Source: Thauera carbonicopians
Lineage (GTDB): Bacteria; Pseudomonadota; Gammaproteobacteria; Burkholderiales; Rhodocyclaceae
Assembly: GCF_025699485.1 (NCBI RefSeq)
Contig: NZ_JANUXN010000012.1
Location: forward strand, 62,001 to 126,000
Length of the DNA stretch: 64,000 bases
Reading direction: 5' to 3'
The notes beneath the pieces were generated by a model, which had not been told where the DNA came from, did not search any database, and saw only the letters and a list, made by a program, of their open reading frames with translations. The first letter of the stretch is position 1. The number at the start of each line of letters is the position of its first letter. The translations under genes were made by a program, and so were the position numbers. This document shows positions 35,233 to 43,999 of the stretch, in pieces.

Positions 35233-36174
35233 ATGAATCTACAGCAGCTTCGCTATATCCATGAGGTTGCGCGCCGTGGGCTCAACGTCACGGAAGCCGC
35301 CGAGGCATTGTTTACTTCCCAGCCGGGTGTCTCGAAGCAGATCCGGCAGTTCGAGGCCGAACTGGGCATCGAGATCTTCGAGCGCCACGGCAAGCGCCTG
35401 GTGGCGATCACCGAGCCGGGGCGGGCGGTGCTGGCGATTGCCGAACGGGTGCTGCGCGACCTCGACGACCTGCAGCAGGTCGGCAGCGAGTTCGCCAACG
35501 AGACGGTGGGCAGCCTGAGCATCGCCACCACCCACACCCAGGCGCGCTACGTGCTGCCGGCCGTGGTGCGCGACTTCATGCGCCGCTACCCGCAGGTCAA
35601 GCTGTCGCTGCACCAGGGCAACCCGCGCCAGGTGTGCGAAATGGTGCTGGATGGCGCCGCCGACATCGGCATCGCCACCGAGGCCATCGCCGATTACGAC
35701 GACCTCGTGATGCTGCCGTGCTACCAGTGGAACCGCTGCGTGGTCGCCACGCCGCGCCACCCCATCCTGCACGAATCGCCGCTGACGCTGGAGGCGATCG
35801 CCCGCTATCCGATCATCACCTACGACGACGCCTTTACCGGCCGCAGCCTGATCAACAAGGCCTTCCTCGGGCGCGGCCTGAAACCCAACGTGGTGCTGTC
35901 GGCGATCGATTCCGACGTGATCAAGAAGTACGTGGAAATGGACCTGGGCATCGGCATCCTGGCGCGCATGGCCTACGACGCCGAGGAGGACCGGCGGCTG
36001 GGCATGGTGGATGCATCGCACCTGTTCGAGTCCAGCACGACCCGCATCGGCCTGCGCAAGCGGGCCTGGCTCAGGACTTACGTCTTTGCCTTCATCGAGG
36101 GCTTCGCGCCCCACCTGACGCGGCGCATCGTCGAAAGCGCGCTGATCGGCGGCGGCAGCGACCCGGGTCTCTGA
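35233..36174 (+). CDS. cysB: LysR-family regulator of cysteine biosynthesis
   Basis: A 313-residue LysR protein. The N-terminal winged HTH begins MNLQQLRYIHEVARRGLNVTEAAEALFTSQ and continues with PGVSKQIRQFEAELGIEIFERHGKRL; the effector domain contains TTHTQARYVLP and DADIGIATE-like ADIGIATEAIADYDD typical of CysB/Cbl. CysB activates sulfate-assimilation genes when N-acetylserine is present. It is divergent from the tauE-cysI-cysH-cysD-cysN block, its expected target. It converges on the asparaginase gene with a 10-base gap. Confidence 0.93.
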   Translation: MNLQQLRYIHEVARRGLNVTEAAEALFTSQPGVSKQIRQFEAELGIEIFERHGKRLVAITEPGRAVLAIAERVLRDLDDLQQVGSEFANETVGSLSIATTHTQARYVLPAVVRDFMRRYPQVKLSLHQGNPRQVCEMVLDGAADIGIATEAIADYDDLVMLPCYQWNRCVVATPRHPILHESPLTLEAIARYPIITYDDAFTGRSLINKAFLGRGLKPNVVLSAIDSDVIKKYVEMDLGIGILARMAYDAEEDRRLGMVDASHLFESSTTRIGLRKRAWLRTYVFAFIEGFAPHLTRRIVESALIGGGSDPGL

Positions 36175-36184
36175 GCGGCGGGTT

Positions 36185-37180
36185 TCAGACGCGCTCGAAC
36201 CAGCGCTTCAGGCGGGCGCCGCGCAGCCCGGCGCCGAGGCCGGCGATCAGGCGGACGCGTGCCTTCAGCGGATCGAGCGTGCGGCATTGCAGCCAGTTGC
36301 CCGGCCGATCGGCGCGATGTGCGGTCGCGCCGGCGCCGCAGCGGCTGGCCAGCACGACCGGCACCGCAGCTGGCAGGTCTTCGGCGAGCACCGTTTCCCA
36401 GCTTGCGGGCAGGCTGGCGTTGCCCGGCAGCGCCAGCACCAGGCCGGCGCGCCCGGCCGCCTGGCTGGCGCGGGCCAGCGCGCGCACCACGGCCGAGGCC
36501 AGTGCGGGGGAACTGCCTGCGCTCACCGTCAGCAGTTCGACCGGCGGCAGCGCCTGCACGCCGTCGGGCAGGTCGATGCGGTGGTGGCGAGGAGACGGAA
36601 GGGCCTGCAGCTGGGTGTCGCCGGCGTCGATGGTCAGCGCGCCGGGCGAACTGAAGGCGTCGATCGCGGACGGGTGGCGCTTGGCGAGATGGGCCGCAGG
36701 CAGGATGCGGTCGCCGAGCACGGCGAGTACGCCGGCGCGGCCCGCTGCCGGACGGCAGGCGAGCTGTACCGCCTGGTAGAGGTTCAGCGGACCGTCGGCC
36801 GACAGCGCGGTGGCCGGGCGCATCGCTGCGGTCATCACCACCGGCTTGCCGGTGGCGAGCGCGACATGGAGGAAATAAGCGGTTTCCTCCAGCGTGTCGG
36901 TGCCGTGGGTGACGACGATGCCGTCGATGTCGCCGTCGTCGGCCAGTGCCTGCACGCGCCGCAGCAGCGGTAGCCAGTGGGTCGGGCCCATGTCCTTGCT
37001 GTCGATGTTGAACAATTGCTCGGCATGCACTTCGGCCAGCGCGGATAGCTGCGGCACGGCGCCGAGCAGCGCTGCGGCGCCCAACTGGCCGGCGGTGTAG
37101 CCGGTGGTGTCGGTCGGCGAGGCGGCGGTGCCGGCGATGGTGCCGCCGGTGGCGACGAGGGCGATGCGGGGTCTGCGCAT
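36185..37180 (-). CDS. L-asparaginase
   Basis: A 331-residue type I/II asparaginase. Both catalytic threonine motifs are present: ATGGTIAGTA near the N terminus and GIVVTHGTDTLEETAYFL at about residues 85-102. AMRPATALSADGPLNL is also conserved. It hydrolyses asparagine to aspartate and ammonia. With the start at 37180 there is no signal peptide, so the enzyme is probably cytoplasmic; an in-frame upstream extension looks non-coding. The C terminus, with several Arg, is slightly divergent. Confidence 0.88.
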   Translation of the reverse strand: MRRPRIALVATGGTIAGTAASPTDTTGYTAGQLGAAALLGAVPQLSALAEVHAEQLFNIDSKDMGPTHWLPLLRRVQALADDGDIDGIVVTHGTDTLEETAYFLHVALATGKPVVMTAAMRPATALSADGPLNLYQAVQLACRPAAGRAGVLAVLGDRILPAAHLAKRHPSAIDAFSSPGALTIDAGDTQLQALPSPRHHRIDLPDGVQALPPVELLTVSAGSSPALASAVVRALARASQAAGRAGLVLALPGNASLPASWETVLAEDLPAAVPVVLASRCGAGATAHRADRPGNWLQCRTLDPLKARVRLIAGLGAGLRGARLKRWFERV

Positions 37181-37408
37181 GTTCGAGCTGCGGGTGTGGG
37201 CGGATCCTGAATATATGGGGGCCGGCGGGATGGAGCCCGCTGGCCTGCCCGCGATTCTACGGGATGGCGCGTGCACCGGTGTGGCGTCGAGCACGCGGTG
37301 AATATGTCATCGATGTCGTTTGCGTTGACAATGACGAATTCCACGGAGCCGATTCGGTGTCCCCCATATACTCGCTCCACCCTCCTGAAACCGGATGAAC
37401 CCTAGCTC

Positions 37409-40213
37409 ATGAAACGCTCTGCCCGACTGCTGGCCCGTACGCTCGCCACCGGTGCCGTCTCGCTGCTCCTGTCCGTGCCTGCGCTGGCCGACCCGGCGGC
37501 GGCCAGCCGCTATTACGAGGACGGCCTGAAGCGCTTCGAGGCACAGGATGTCGCCGGTGCCATCATCCAGCTCAAGAACGCCCTGCAGCAGGACCGCAAC
37601 ATGCTTGCCGCGCATCTGCTGCTGGCGCGCGCTTATCTCAGTGATGGCGATGTGGGGCCGGCGGAGGTCGAATTCCGCGAAGCGCTCCGGCTCGGCGTGA
37701 GCCGCGCCGAAGTGGCGGTGCCGATGGCGCGTATCTATCTGCTGCAGGGGAAGCCAGGCAAGCTGATCGAATCCGTCCCTGCCGACGGCCTGCCGGCGGG
37801 AATCCGGCTCGAAGTTCTGACCCAGCGTGGGATTGCCTATGCAGCTTTGGACAAGCGTAGCGATGCCGAACGCAGCTTCGCCGATGCCCGCGCCATCGAT
37901 CTGTCGTCGCCAGTGCCGCTGGTGGCGGAAGTGCCGATGCTGATCTCCTCAGGCCGTCTGGACCTCGCACGCGAGCGCGCAGTTGAAGCGGTGCAGCTTG
38001 GGCCGACCCATGCCGGTGCCTACAATGCGCGCGGCTCGGTGGAGCATGCGGCAGGCGACATCGCTGCCGCGCTGCAGGATTACGAGCGTGCCATCGAACT
38101 GCAGCCGAGTCTTGTCGACGCGCGTATCGCACGCGCCGGCATCCTGATCGATCTCGGCCGGGATGCCGAGGCACGCGCCGATCTCGAGCAACTGACCATG
38201 GGTGGTCCGGTCGAGCCGCGTGCCTCCTACCTGCTGGCGCTGCTGGCCAGCCGGCGAGGAGAGGGTGGCGGCGCGGCGCGCTATTTTGCCGAAGCGGCAG
38301 GTCTGGTGGATGCCTTGCCCATCGAATGGCTGTCGGGCCATGAGCAGTTGCTGATGGTCGGTGGGCTTGCTCACCATGCCGGACGCCAGTACGAGAAGGC
38401 ACGAAAGTACCTGGAGGCGCTGACTGCCCGCTATCCGCGCAACCTTGGGGCGCGCAAACTGCTGGCCTCGATCTACTTCGAGACGGGCGACCATGCGCGC
38501 GCAATGGGCTTGCTCGAACAGGTGCTGCGCGTGCAGCCGGATGATCCGCAGGCCACCTACCTGCTCGGGCGTGTTCATCTTGCGCAGAAACGCTATGCCA
38601 AGGCGACCGAACTGCTGGAGAAGGCAGCCCGGGCCGGCGAGTCGCGTGCTCAGGTCGCACTCGGCTTCAGCCGCCTGGCGGAAGGTGATTCTCCAGCGGC
38701 GACCCGGGACCTGCTGGCCGCGTTCGACAAGAGCCCGGGCGATCTCGGCCTGGCAATCACCCTGTCGAACACCTTGATGCGTGAAGGAGACGGGAAGACG
38801 GCTCTGGATATCGCACAGCGGGCGAACAGCGCGCTTCCCGGAAATCCCGCTGCGCTGAACCTGCTGGGTGCGATCAAGGGTGCTGGTAGTGATCTGAGCG
38901 GAGCACGGGCTGCTTATGCCGAAGCGCTCAAGCGTGATGCGGGCTTCACTCCGGCCAGGCTGAACCTGGCCAGACTCGACGTCGCCGAAGGCCGTTTCGA
39001 TGATGCCCGCCTCGCCTACGGCGAGTTGCTGAAGAAGAACAAGCGCGATACCACCGCGATGTACGAATCGGCATTGCTGGAGCAGCGTGCCGGCCGGCCT
39101 GCGGAAGCGCTGCGTTGGCTGGAGAAGGCTGCCGCCGAGCGCCCCGACGACGTACGCATCGGCCTCGCGTTGATCCAGGCGAAAGGTCGGGCAGGTGATC
39201 GGCAGGGGGCACTGGAAGCGGCCAAGGCCTTGTCGGCCCGGCGTTCCGGCGACCTGTCGGTGCTGGGGGCGCTGGCGGAAGCCCAGATCGACGCCGGCGA
39301 TGCCAAGGCTGCCCAGCACACCCTGCGTGAAATGGTGAAATTCGCCGAATTCGACACCACAGCGCTGGTCCGCATCGGCTACTTGCAGATTGCGACCGGT
39401 CATCCGACAGATGCGGCCTATGCCGCGCAGAAAGCATTGCAGGGAACGCCCGGAGATAGGGCTGCACTGGTTCTCGCAGCCGAGGCAGCGCTGGTGGCAG
39501 GGACCCCCGATGCCGCTTCGCAACTGGTCGCCGAATTGCGCAGCCGGCATCTCAGCAGTCCCGACGGTTTGCGTCTGGCCGGCGACCTGGCCATGGCGGG
39601 TGGCCAGCATGCTGTGGCGGCGAACGCCTATCGCCAGGCTTTCGACATGCAGCCGTCCACGCCGCTGCTGCTGCGCCGCGTACAGGTGCTGATGACCCAG
39701 GGTAATCCCGCAGCGGGCGTCACGATGCTTCGCGACTGGCTACAGACCGGGGAGGGGGATGTGGAGGCGCGGAAGGCGCTGGCGGAACTGCACATGCACA
39801 TGTCGGACTGGACCGCGGCCAGGCGCGAATACGAGAAGCTCGTCGCCGCCGGTGCGGGCGATGCCATGGTGATGAACAACCTCGCCAATGCCCTGCTCGG
39901 TCTGAAGGACCCGAAAGCACTCGAAATCGCCCAGGCCGCCGTTGCGCTGAATGCTTCATCGCCGCTCGTGCTCGACACGCTGGGCTGGGCGCTGGCGCAG
40001 GCGGGGCGTACCGACGAGGCGATAGGCGCCCTGCGCGAGGCACGGCTGCGCGACCCGTCAAATGCCGAGATCCGTTACCACCTGGCCAGTGTGCTGGCGT
40101 CCAAGGGACGGCAGGACGAGGCACGTACGGAGCTGCGCGCAGCGCTGGAAGCCGTGGGTGTTGCCGGAATGCCAGCCGAAGCGAAACCTCTGCTCGTGGA
40201 GCTCGGTTTGTGA
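37409..40213 (+). CDS. prsT: PEP-CTERM/exosortase-system TPR-repeat protein PrsT
   Basis: A 934-residue secreted or lipid-associated TPR protein. Residues 1-26 are a Sec signal peptide (ends ALADPAA). Then YYEDGLKRFEAQDVAGAIIQLKNALQQ starts a series of roughly twenty TPR units running to the C terminus (for example YLLGRVHLAQKRYAKATELLEKAA and VLDTLGWALAQAGRTDEAIGALREA). PrsT is known from clusters of exosortase XrtA and EPS synthesis and is thought to assist surface-protein or polysaccharide export. Here it stands next to one PEP-CTERM gene only, with no exosortase visible. Confidence 0.87.
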   Translation: MKRSARLLARTLATGAVSLLLSVPALADPAAASRYYEDGLKRFEAQDVAGAIIQLKNALQQDRNMLAAHLLLARAYLSDGDVGPAEVEFREALRLGVSRAEVAVPMARIYLLQGKPGKLIESVPADGLPAGIRLEVLTQRGIAYAALDKRSDAERSFADARAIDLSSPVPLVAEVPMLISSGRLDLARERAVEAVQLGPTHAGAYNARGSVEHAAGDIAAALQDYERAIELQPSLVDARIARAGILIDLGRDAEARADLEQLTMGGPVEPRASYLLALLASRRGEGGGAARYFAEAAGLVDALPIEWLSGHEQLLMVGGLAHHAGRQYEKARKYLEALTARYPRNLGARKLLASIYFETGDHARAMGLLEQVLRVQPDDPQATYLLGRVHLAQKRYAKATELLEKAARAGESRAQVALGFSRLAEGDSPAATRDLLAAFDKSPGDLGLAITLSNTLMREGDGKTALDIAQRANSALPGNPAALNLLGAIKGAGSDLSGARAAYAEALKRDAGFTPARLNLARLDVAEGRFDDARLAYGELLKKNKRDTTAMYESALLEQRAGRPAEALRWLEKAAAERPDDVRIGLALIQAKGRAGDRQGALEAAKALSARRSGDLSVLGALAEAQIDAGDAKAAQHTLREMVKFAEFDTTALVRIGYLQIATGHPTDAAYAAQKALQGTPGDRAALVLAAEAALVAGTPDAASQLVAELRSRHLSSPDGLRLAGDLAMAGGQHAVAANAYRQAFDMQPSTPLLLRRVQVLMTQGNPAAGVTMLRDWLQTGEGDVEARKALAELHMHMSDWTAARREYEKLVAAGAGDAMVMNNLANALLGLKDPKALEIAQAAVALNASSPLVLDTLGWALAQAGRTDEAIGALREARLRDPSNAEIRYHLASVLASKGRQDEARTELRAALEAVGVAGMPAEAKPLLVELGL

Positions 40214-40309
40214 GATTTTTGACTTATTTGATTTATTTGAGTCGCATTGTTTTACACAATGTAAGCAACATATTTATCAAGTAATTGAAAATTAATGAAT
40301 TTACTGATC

Positions 40310-40325
40310 TGGCTCGGTTTGTGCT
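40310..40325 (+). promoter_or_regulatory. Sigma-54 type -24/-12 promoter of the PEP-CTERM gene
   Basis: The sequence TGGCTCG-N4-GTGCT matches the sigma-54 consensus TGGCACG-N4-TTGCT except at two positions. The invariant GG (40311-40312) and GC (40323-40324) are kept with the required 10-base gap. The gene starts 34 bases further on. An AT-rich stretch upstream (40214-40300) could hold activator or IHF sites. PrsK/PrsR-sigma-54 control of PEP-CTERM genes is established in related systems. Confidence 0.65.
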
Positions 40326-40358
40326 TGTAATGACGCAAACCGTCTAGGGAGAGAAAAA

Positions 40359-41249
40359 ATGACCAAGAACCGCATTCGGATCGCAGCCGCTGCCATCGTG
40401 GGGCTGATGGCCATGCCGGCGTTTGCCGCGACCAATTTCACGCTGAATACCAACACCGGGGGCAACGTTAGTTCGATCAAGTCGTCGGATTGGGGCAACA
40501 CGCGGACTTACAGCAACAATGGCGTCAGCGCCAATGCCAACGCTTATGCAGGCACGGGCAACAACTCGACGGATGTCAACAAGATGAACCTCGAAAGTGC
40601 CTACCTGTCGGTGTGGGATGGTGGCCTGGGGGTGATCAACAGGGATGGTTCTACTGGAGATGCCGGCGAGTCGCTGAACAGCCAGCCCGAGCACGCGATG
40701 GACAACAACCAGCGCAATGACGTGATCCTGTTCTCGTTCATTGATCAGGTGGCGCTGAACTCGCTGAAATTGAACTACTTCAGTACTGATTCCGATCTTT
40801 ATGTGTTGGCCTGGACCGGTAGCTCGGCTCCGACCTTGACCGGGCAGTCTTTCCAGAACATTGCGACCAGCGGAAGCGGCTGGGAACTCGTGAGCCTCGT
40901 TTCCAACGCGGGCACAGGGGAGAAAAAATTCAACAATGGTCTGGATATTGTCTATTCGAGCTACTGGCTCATCGGTGCGGGCGGTTTCGCGGCTGGGACC
41001 GGTGTGACGTCCGGCGATGTCAAGAACAATGGCTCTGCGGCGGGTTTCGGCGACAAGTGCGCTACTACCGGCTCGGGCAAGAATACGACTTGCGGCCTGT
41101 ACGACTATGTCAAGCTGGCATCCGTTGGTGGCACGGTCAAGCCCCCCAGCAATGGCGGCGGCAACGTGCCCGAGCCCGGTTCGCTGGCGCTGGCCGGCAT
41201 TGCCCTACTCGGCATGGTCGGCATGCGTCGCCGGAAGAACGCGGCCTGA
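40359..41249 (+). CDS. PEP-CTERM sorted surface protein (XDP1-like)
   Basis: A 296-residue exported protein. Residues 1-24 are a signal peptide ending AFA. The mature region is Asn/Ser/Thr/Gly-rich and weakly conserved, with one cysteine pair (GDKCATTG and TTCGLYD) that could form a disulfide. The last ~25 residues are a full PEP-CTERM sorting signal: VPEPGSLALAG, a hydrophobic helix and MRRRKNAA. Exosortase cleaves such tails and links the protein to the cell surface or EPS. AGGGAGAG precedes the ATG. The gene has its own sigma-54 type promoter and a strong terminator. It resembles the XDP1 group of exosortase-dependent proteins. Confidence 0.87.
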   Translation: MTKNRIRIAAAAIVGLMAMPAFAATNFTLNTNTGGNVSSIKSSDWGNTRTYSNNGVSANANAYAGTGNNSTDVNKMNLESAYLSVWDGGLGVINRDGSTGDAGESLNSQPEHAMDNNQRNDVILFSFIDQVALNSLKLNYFSTDSDLYVLAWTGSSAPTLTGQSFQNIATSGSGWELVSLVSNAGTGEKKFNNGLDIVYSSYWLIGAGGFAAGTGVTSGDVKNNGSAAGFGDKCATTGSGKNTTCGLYDYVKLASVGGTVKPPSNGGGNVPEPGSLALAGIALLGMVGMRRRKNAA

Positions 41250-41278
41250 AGTCCGGGCGGATCTTTTGCCAGGTGTGG

Positions 41279-41304
41279 CGGCGCCGGAAGGCGCCGTTTT
41301 TTTT
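41279..41304 (+). terminator. Rho-independent terminator of the PEP-CTERM gene
   Basis: CGGCGCC (41279-41285) and GGCGCCG (41290-41296) flank a GGAA tetraloop, followed by eight T (41297-41304). This is a textbook intrinsic terminator, only nine bases before the convergent ABC transporter stop. Confidence 0.92.
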
Positions 41305-41312
41305 GCCTGTGC

Positions 41313-43127
41313 TCAGCCGGGCGGGGCGTTCGTGGCGGCCTCTTCCTGCTGCAGCAGCCACATCTGCGCGTAGGCGCCGCCGCTTGCCAGCAGCGCGCCG
41401 TGCCGTCCGCATTCGACGATGCGGCCGCCGTCGAGCACGATGATCTCGTCCGCATCCATGATCGTCGATAGCCGGTGGGCGATGACGAGCGCGGTGCGAC
41501 CTTCGGCGGCACGCTCGATCTGGGCCTGGATGGCTTTCTCGGTCCTGGAGTCCAGTGCCGAGGTGGCCTCGTCGAAGATCAGGATCGCAGGGTTCTTCAG
41601 CAGTGCGCGGGCGATCGCAACGCGCTGCTTCTCACCGCCCGACAGTTTCAGGCCGCGCTCGCCGACACGGGTTTCGTAGCCGTCCGGCAACTGGCGGATG
41701 AAGTTTTCCAGTTGGGCGGCGCGCGCGGCGGCTTCGACTTCCTCCCGGCTCGCGCTCGGGCGGCCGTACTGGATGTTGTAGAACAAGGTGTCGTTGAACA
41801 GCACCGTGTCCTGCGGCACGATGCCGATCGCCGCGCGCAGGCTGTCCTGCGACAACTGGCGGATGTCGTGGCCATTGATCCGGATCGCGCCCTGCTGCAC
41901 GTCGTAGAAGCGGTACAGCAGGCGCGCCAGGGTCGATTTGCCCGAGCCCGAATGGCCGACGACCGCGACCGTGCTGCCGGCGGGAATGTCGAAGCCGAGA
42001 TCGAACAGGATCGGCCGCTTGGCATCGTAGGCGAAGCCGACGCCGTCGAAGCGCACGCTGGCCGGGCCGGCGGGCAGGCTGAGCGCATCCGGTGCGTCGG
42101 CGATCTCGCGGTGCTGGTTCATCAGCCCGAACATGCGCTCGATGTCGGTCAGCGACTGGCGGATCTCGCGGTAGATCACGCCGAGGAAGTTCAGCGGCGC
42201 GTACAGCTGGATCAGGAAGGCGTTGACCAGCACGATGTCGCCGATCGTCATCTCGCCGCTGGCCACCCGGATCGCGGCCTGCCACATCATCGCCGTGACG
42301 GCGACCGCGACGATCACCGCCTGGCCGATGTTGAGGCCGGACAGCGAATACTGGTTGGTGATCTGGGCCTGCATCCACTTGCCGAGCTGCTCGTCGTAGC
42401 GGCGCGCCTCGAATTCCTCGTTGTTGAAGTACTTGACGGTTTCGAAGTTGATCAGGCTGTCGATCGCGCGTGCGTTGGCGGCGGAGTCGAGTTCGTTGGT
42501 GCGCCGGCGCAGCACCGTGCGCCAGTTGGTGACCTTGACCGTGAAGCCGATGTAGGCCACCAGCGCCGCCAGCGTGATCAGCGCGAACACCGGGTCGTAC
42601 TGCACCAGCAGGATGCCGATGACCAGACCGATCTCGATCAGCGTCGGCAGGATCGAATACAGCGTGTAGCTGATCAGCGAGCCGATCGAACGGGTGCCGC
42701 GCTCGATGTCGCGCGTCAGGCCGCCGGTCTGGCGCTCCAGGTGGAAGCGCAGCGACAGCGCGTGCAGGTGGCGGAACACCCGCAGCGAAATCTCGCGTAC
42801 CGCCTGCTGGGTGACACGGGCGAAGACGATCTCGCGCAGTTCGGTGAACAGCGAGGTCGAGAAGCGGAACACGCCGTAGGCGAGCAGCAGCGAAGCGGGT
42901 ACGACGATGAAGGCCTGTTCGCGCGTGATGCTCAGGTCGTCGATCAGGTGCTTGAAGACGATCGGCACCGTCACGTTGGCGCCCTTGGCCGCCAGCAGAC
43001 AGCCGAGCGCGAAGATCACCCTGCCCTTGTAGGCCCAGATGAAGGGAAGCAGGCTTTTCAGCGTCTGCCAGTCGTGGCGCTCGGTGGGTTCGGGGCCGGG
43101 CAGGGCGGTGGCGGAGGAGCGTCTCAT
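41313..43127 (-). CDS. ABC exporter, Atm1/ABCB7-like (fused permease-ATPase)
   Basis: A 604-residue half-transporter. The six-helix membrane domain spans about residues 25-320 and contains LIDSLINFETVKYFNNEEFEARRY-like text typical of the Atm1/ABCB7/HMT1 group. The ATPase domain has Walker A GHSGSGKST, signature LSGGEKQR, Walker B ILIFDEATSALD and the H-loop IAHRLST. Relatives export glutathione-metal or glutathione-polysulfide conjugates. The start at 43127 was chosen because the ORF upstream overlaps the promoter of the divergent regulator. It is divergent from the psrA-like gene, but functional linkage is not obvious. Confidence 0.88.
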   Translation of the reverse strand: MRRSSATALPGPEPTERHDWQTLKSLLPFIWAYKGRVIFALGCLLAAKGANVTVPIVFKHLIDDLSITREQAFIVVPASLLLAYGVFRFSTSLFTELREIVFARVTQQAVREISLRVFRHLHALSLRFHLERQTGGLTRDIERGTRSIGSLISYTLYSILPTLIEIGLVIGILLVQYDPVFALITLAALVAYIGFTVKVTNWRTVLRRRTNELDSAANARAIDSLINFETVKYFNNEEFEARRYDEQLGKWMQAQITNQYSLSGLNIGQAVIVAVAVTAMMWQAAIRVASGEMTIGDIVLVNAFLIQLYAPLNFLGVIYREIRQSLTDIERMFGLMNQHREIADAPDALSLPAGPASVRFDGVGFAYDAKRPILFDLGFDIPAGSTVAVVGHSGSGKSTLARLLYRFYDVQQGAIRINGHDIRQLSQDSLRAAIGIVPQDTVLFNDTLFYNIQYGRPSASREEVEAAARAAQLENFIRQLPDGYETRVGERGLKLSGGEKQRVAIARALLKNPAILIFDEATSALDSRTEKAIQAQIERAAEGRTALVIAHRLSTIMDADEIIVLDGGRIVECGRHGALLASGGAYAQMWLLQQEEAATNAPPG

Positions 43128-43212
43128 GGTTTCGTCGGGGAGGGCGGCAAGCGCGCGATTCTGTTGCCGGGGCCGTGGCGAGTCAAACCGCAAGTCTTTT
43201 GATCGATCATGC

Positions 43213-43240
43213 TTGACAGGAAATAAATTGAACGTATGAT
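43213..43240 (+). promoter_or_regulatory. Sigma-70 promoter of the PsrA-type regulator
   Basis: TTGACA (43213-43218) and TATGAT (43235-43240) are separated by 16 bases, a near-consensus promoter. Transcription would start near 43247, inside the operator described next. Confidence 0.7.
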
Positions 43241-43258
43241 TCAAACAAACGTTTGAAT
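43239..43258. promoter_or_regulatory. PsrA-type fatty-acid operator over the psrA promoter
   Basis: ATTCAAAC-AAAC-GTTTGAAT is a perfect 8-bp inverted repeat with a 4-base spacer. Its core CAAAC-N4-GTTTG equals the published PsrA recognition pattern (G/C AAAC N2-4 GTTT G/C). It overlaps the end of the -10 box and the start site, so autorepression is expected. Confidence 0.7.
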
Positions 43259-43269
43259 TGAGAGTACCG

Positions 43270-43947
43270 ATGCCCGTCGAGCCACGCCTGCCGCAGTCCG
43301 AAACGCGCGATCGCATCCTCGATGCCGCCGAACGGCTGTTCATGGAGCACGGTTTCGAAGGCACGTCGATGCGCATGATCACCGGTGCGGCGAATGCCAA
43401 CCTGGCTGCGGTGAATTACCACTTCGGCAGCAAGGACGCGCTGATCCAGGCCGTGTTCCGCCGCCGCCTGACGGCATTGAACGAAACCCGGCTGGCGGCG
43501 CTCGATCGTCTGGAGGCGGAAGCCGGCGGCGAGGCGATCAAGCCCAGCCGCATCGTCGAGGCCTTCTTCGGCACGGCGCTGGAACTGGCCGCGGACACCG
43601 AGCATGGCGGCAACACCTTCATGCGCCTGCTCAGCCGCACCTACAACGAACCCAACGCCTTCGTGCGCCAGTTCCTCGCCGAGGAATACGCCGAGGTGAT
43701 GGACCGCTTCCTGGGGGCGCTCTTCCGCGCGCTGCCGGGGGTGCCGCGCGACGAGATCATGTGGCGCTTCCACTACATGATGGGGGCGATGTCGTTTGCG
43801 ATCGCGGGTATCGAAAGCGTGTATGCGATGGCGGGCCTGCCCTGCGAGAAGGAGCCGCCGTCGCGGATGCTGCCGCGGCTGATGAGCTTCCTGCTCGGCG
43901 GCCTGCGCGCGCCGCTGCCGGATTTCGGCGCGGCGGCAACGGATTGA
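43270..43947 (+). CDS. psrA: TetR-family fatty-acid-responsive regulator, PsrA type
   Basis: A 225-residue TetR protein. The HTH region reads SETRDRILDAAERLFMEHGFEGTS-, then NLAAVNYHFGSKDALIQAVF, which agrees almost word for word with Pseudomonas PsrA (recalled sequence). The C-terminal domain contains WRFHYMMGAMSFAIAGIESV, also like PsrA. PsrA is released from DNA by long-chain fatty acids or acyl-CoAs and represses beta-oxidation genes. A PsrA-like operator overlaps its promoter. fadE and a beta-oxidation series follow after 52 bases, its expected targets. Confidence 0.85.
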   Translation: MPVEPRLPQSETRDRILDAAERLFMEHGFEGTSMRMITGAANANLAAVNYHFGSKDALIQAVFRRRLTALNETRLAALDRLEAEAGGEAIKPSRIVEAFFGTALELAADTEHGGNTFMRLLSRTYNEPNAFVRQFLAEEYAEVMDRFLGALFRALPGVPRDEIMWRFHYMMGAMSFAIAGIESVYAMAGLPCEKEPPSRMLPRLMSFLLGGLRAPLPDFGAAATD

Positions 43948-43999
43948 CGGCGATTGACTCGAGAACGGCCGGGGCGGCGCCCGGCATGAGGAGAATGTG

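Noticed and set aside
37270-37300. Weak sigma-54-like TGGC...GC upstream of prsT
   Set aside because: Only the GG and GC match, the -12 box is otherwise wrong, and it is about 120 bases from the gene.
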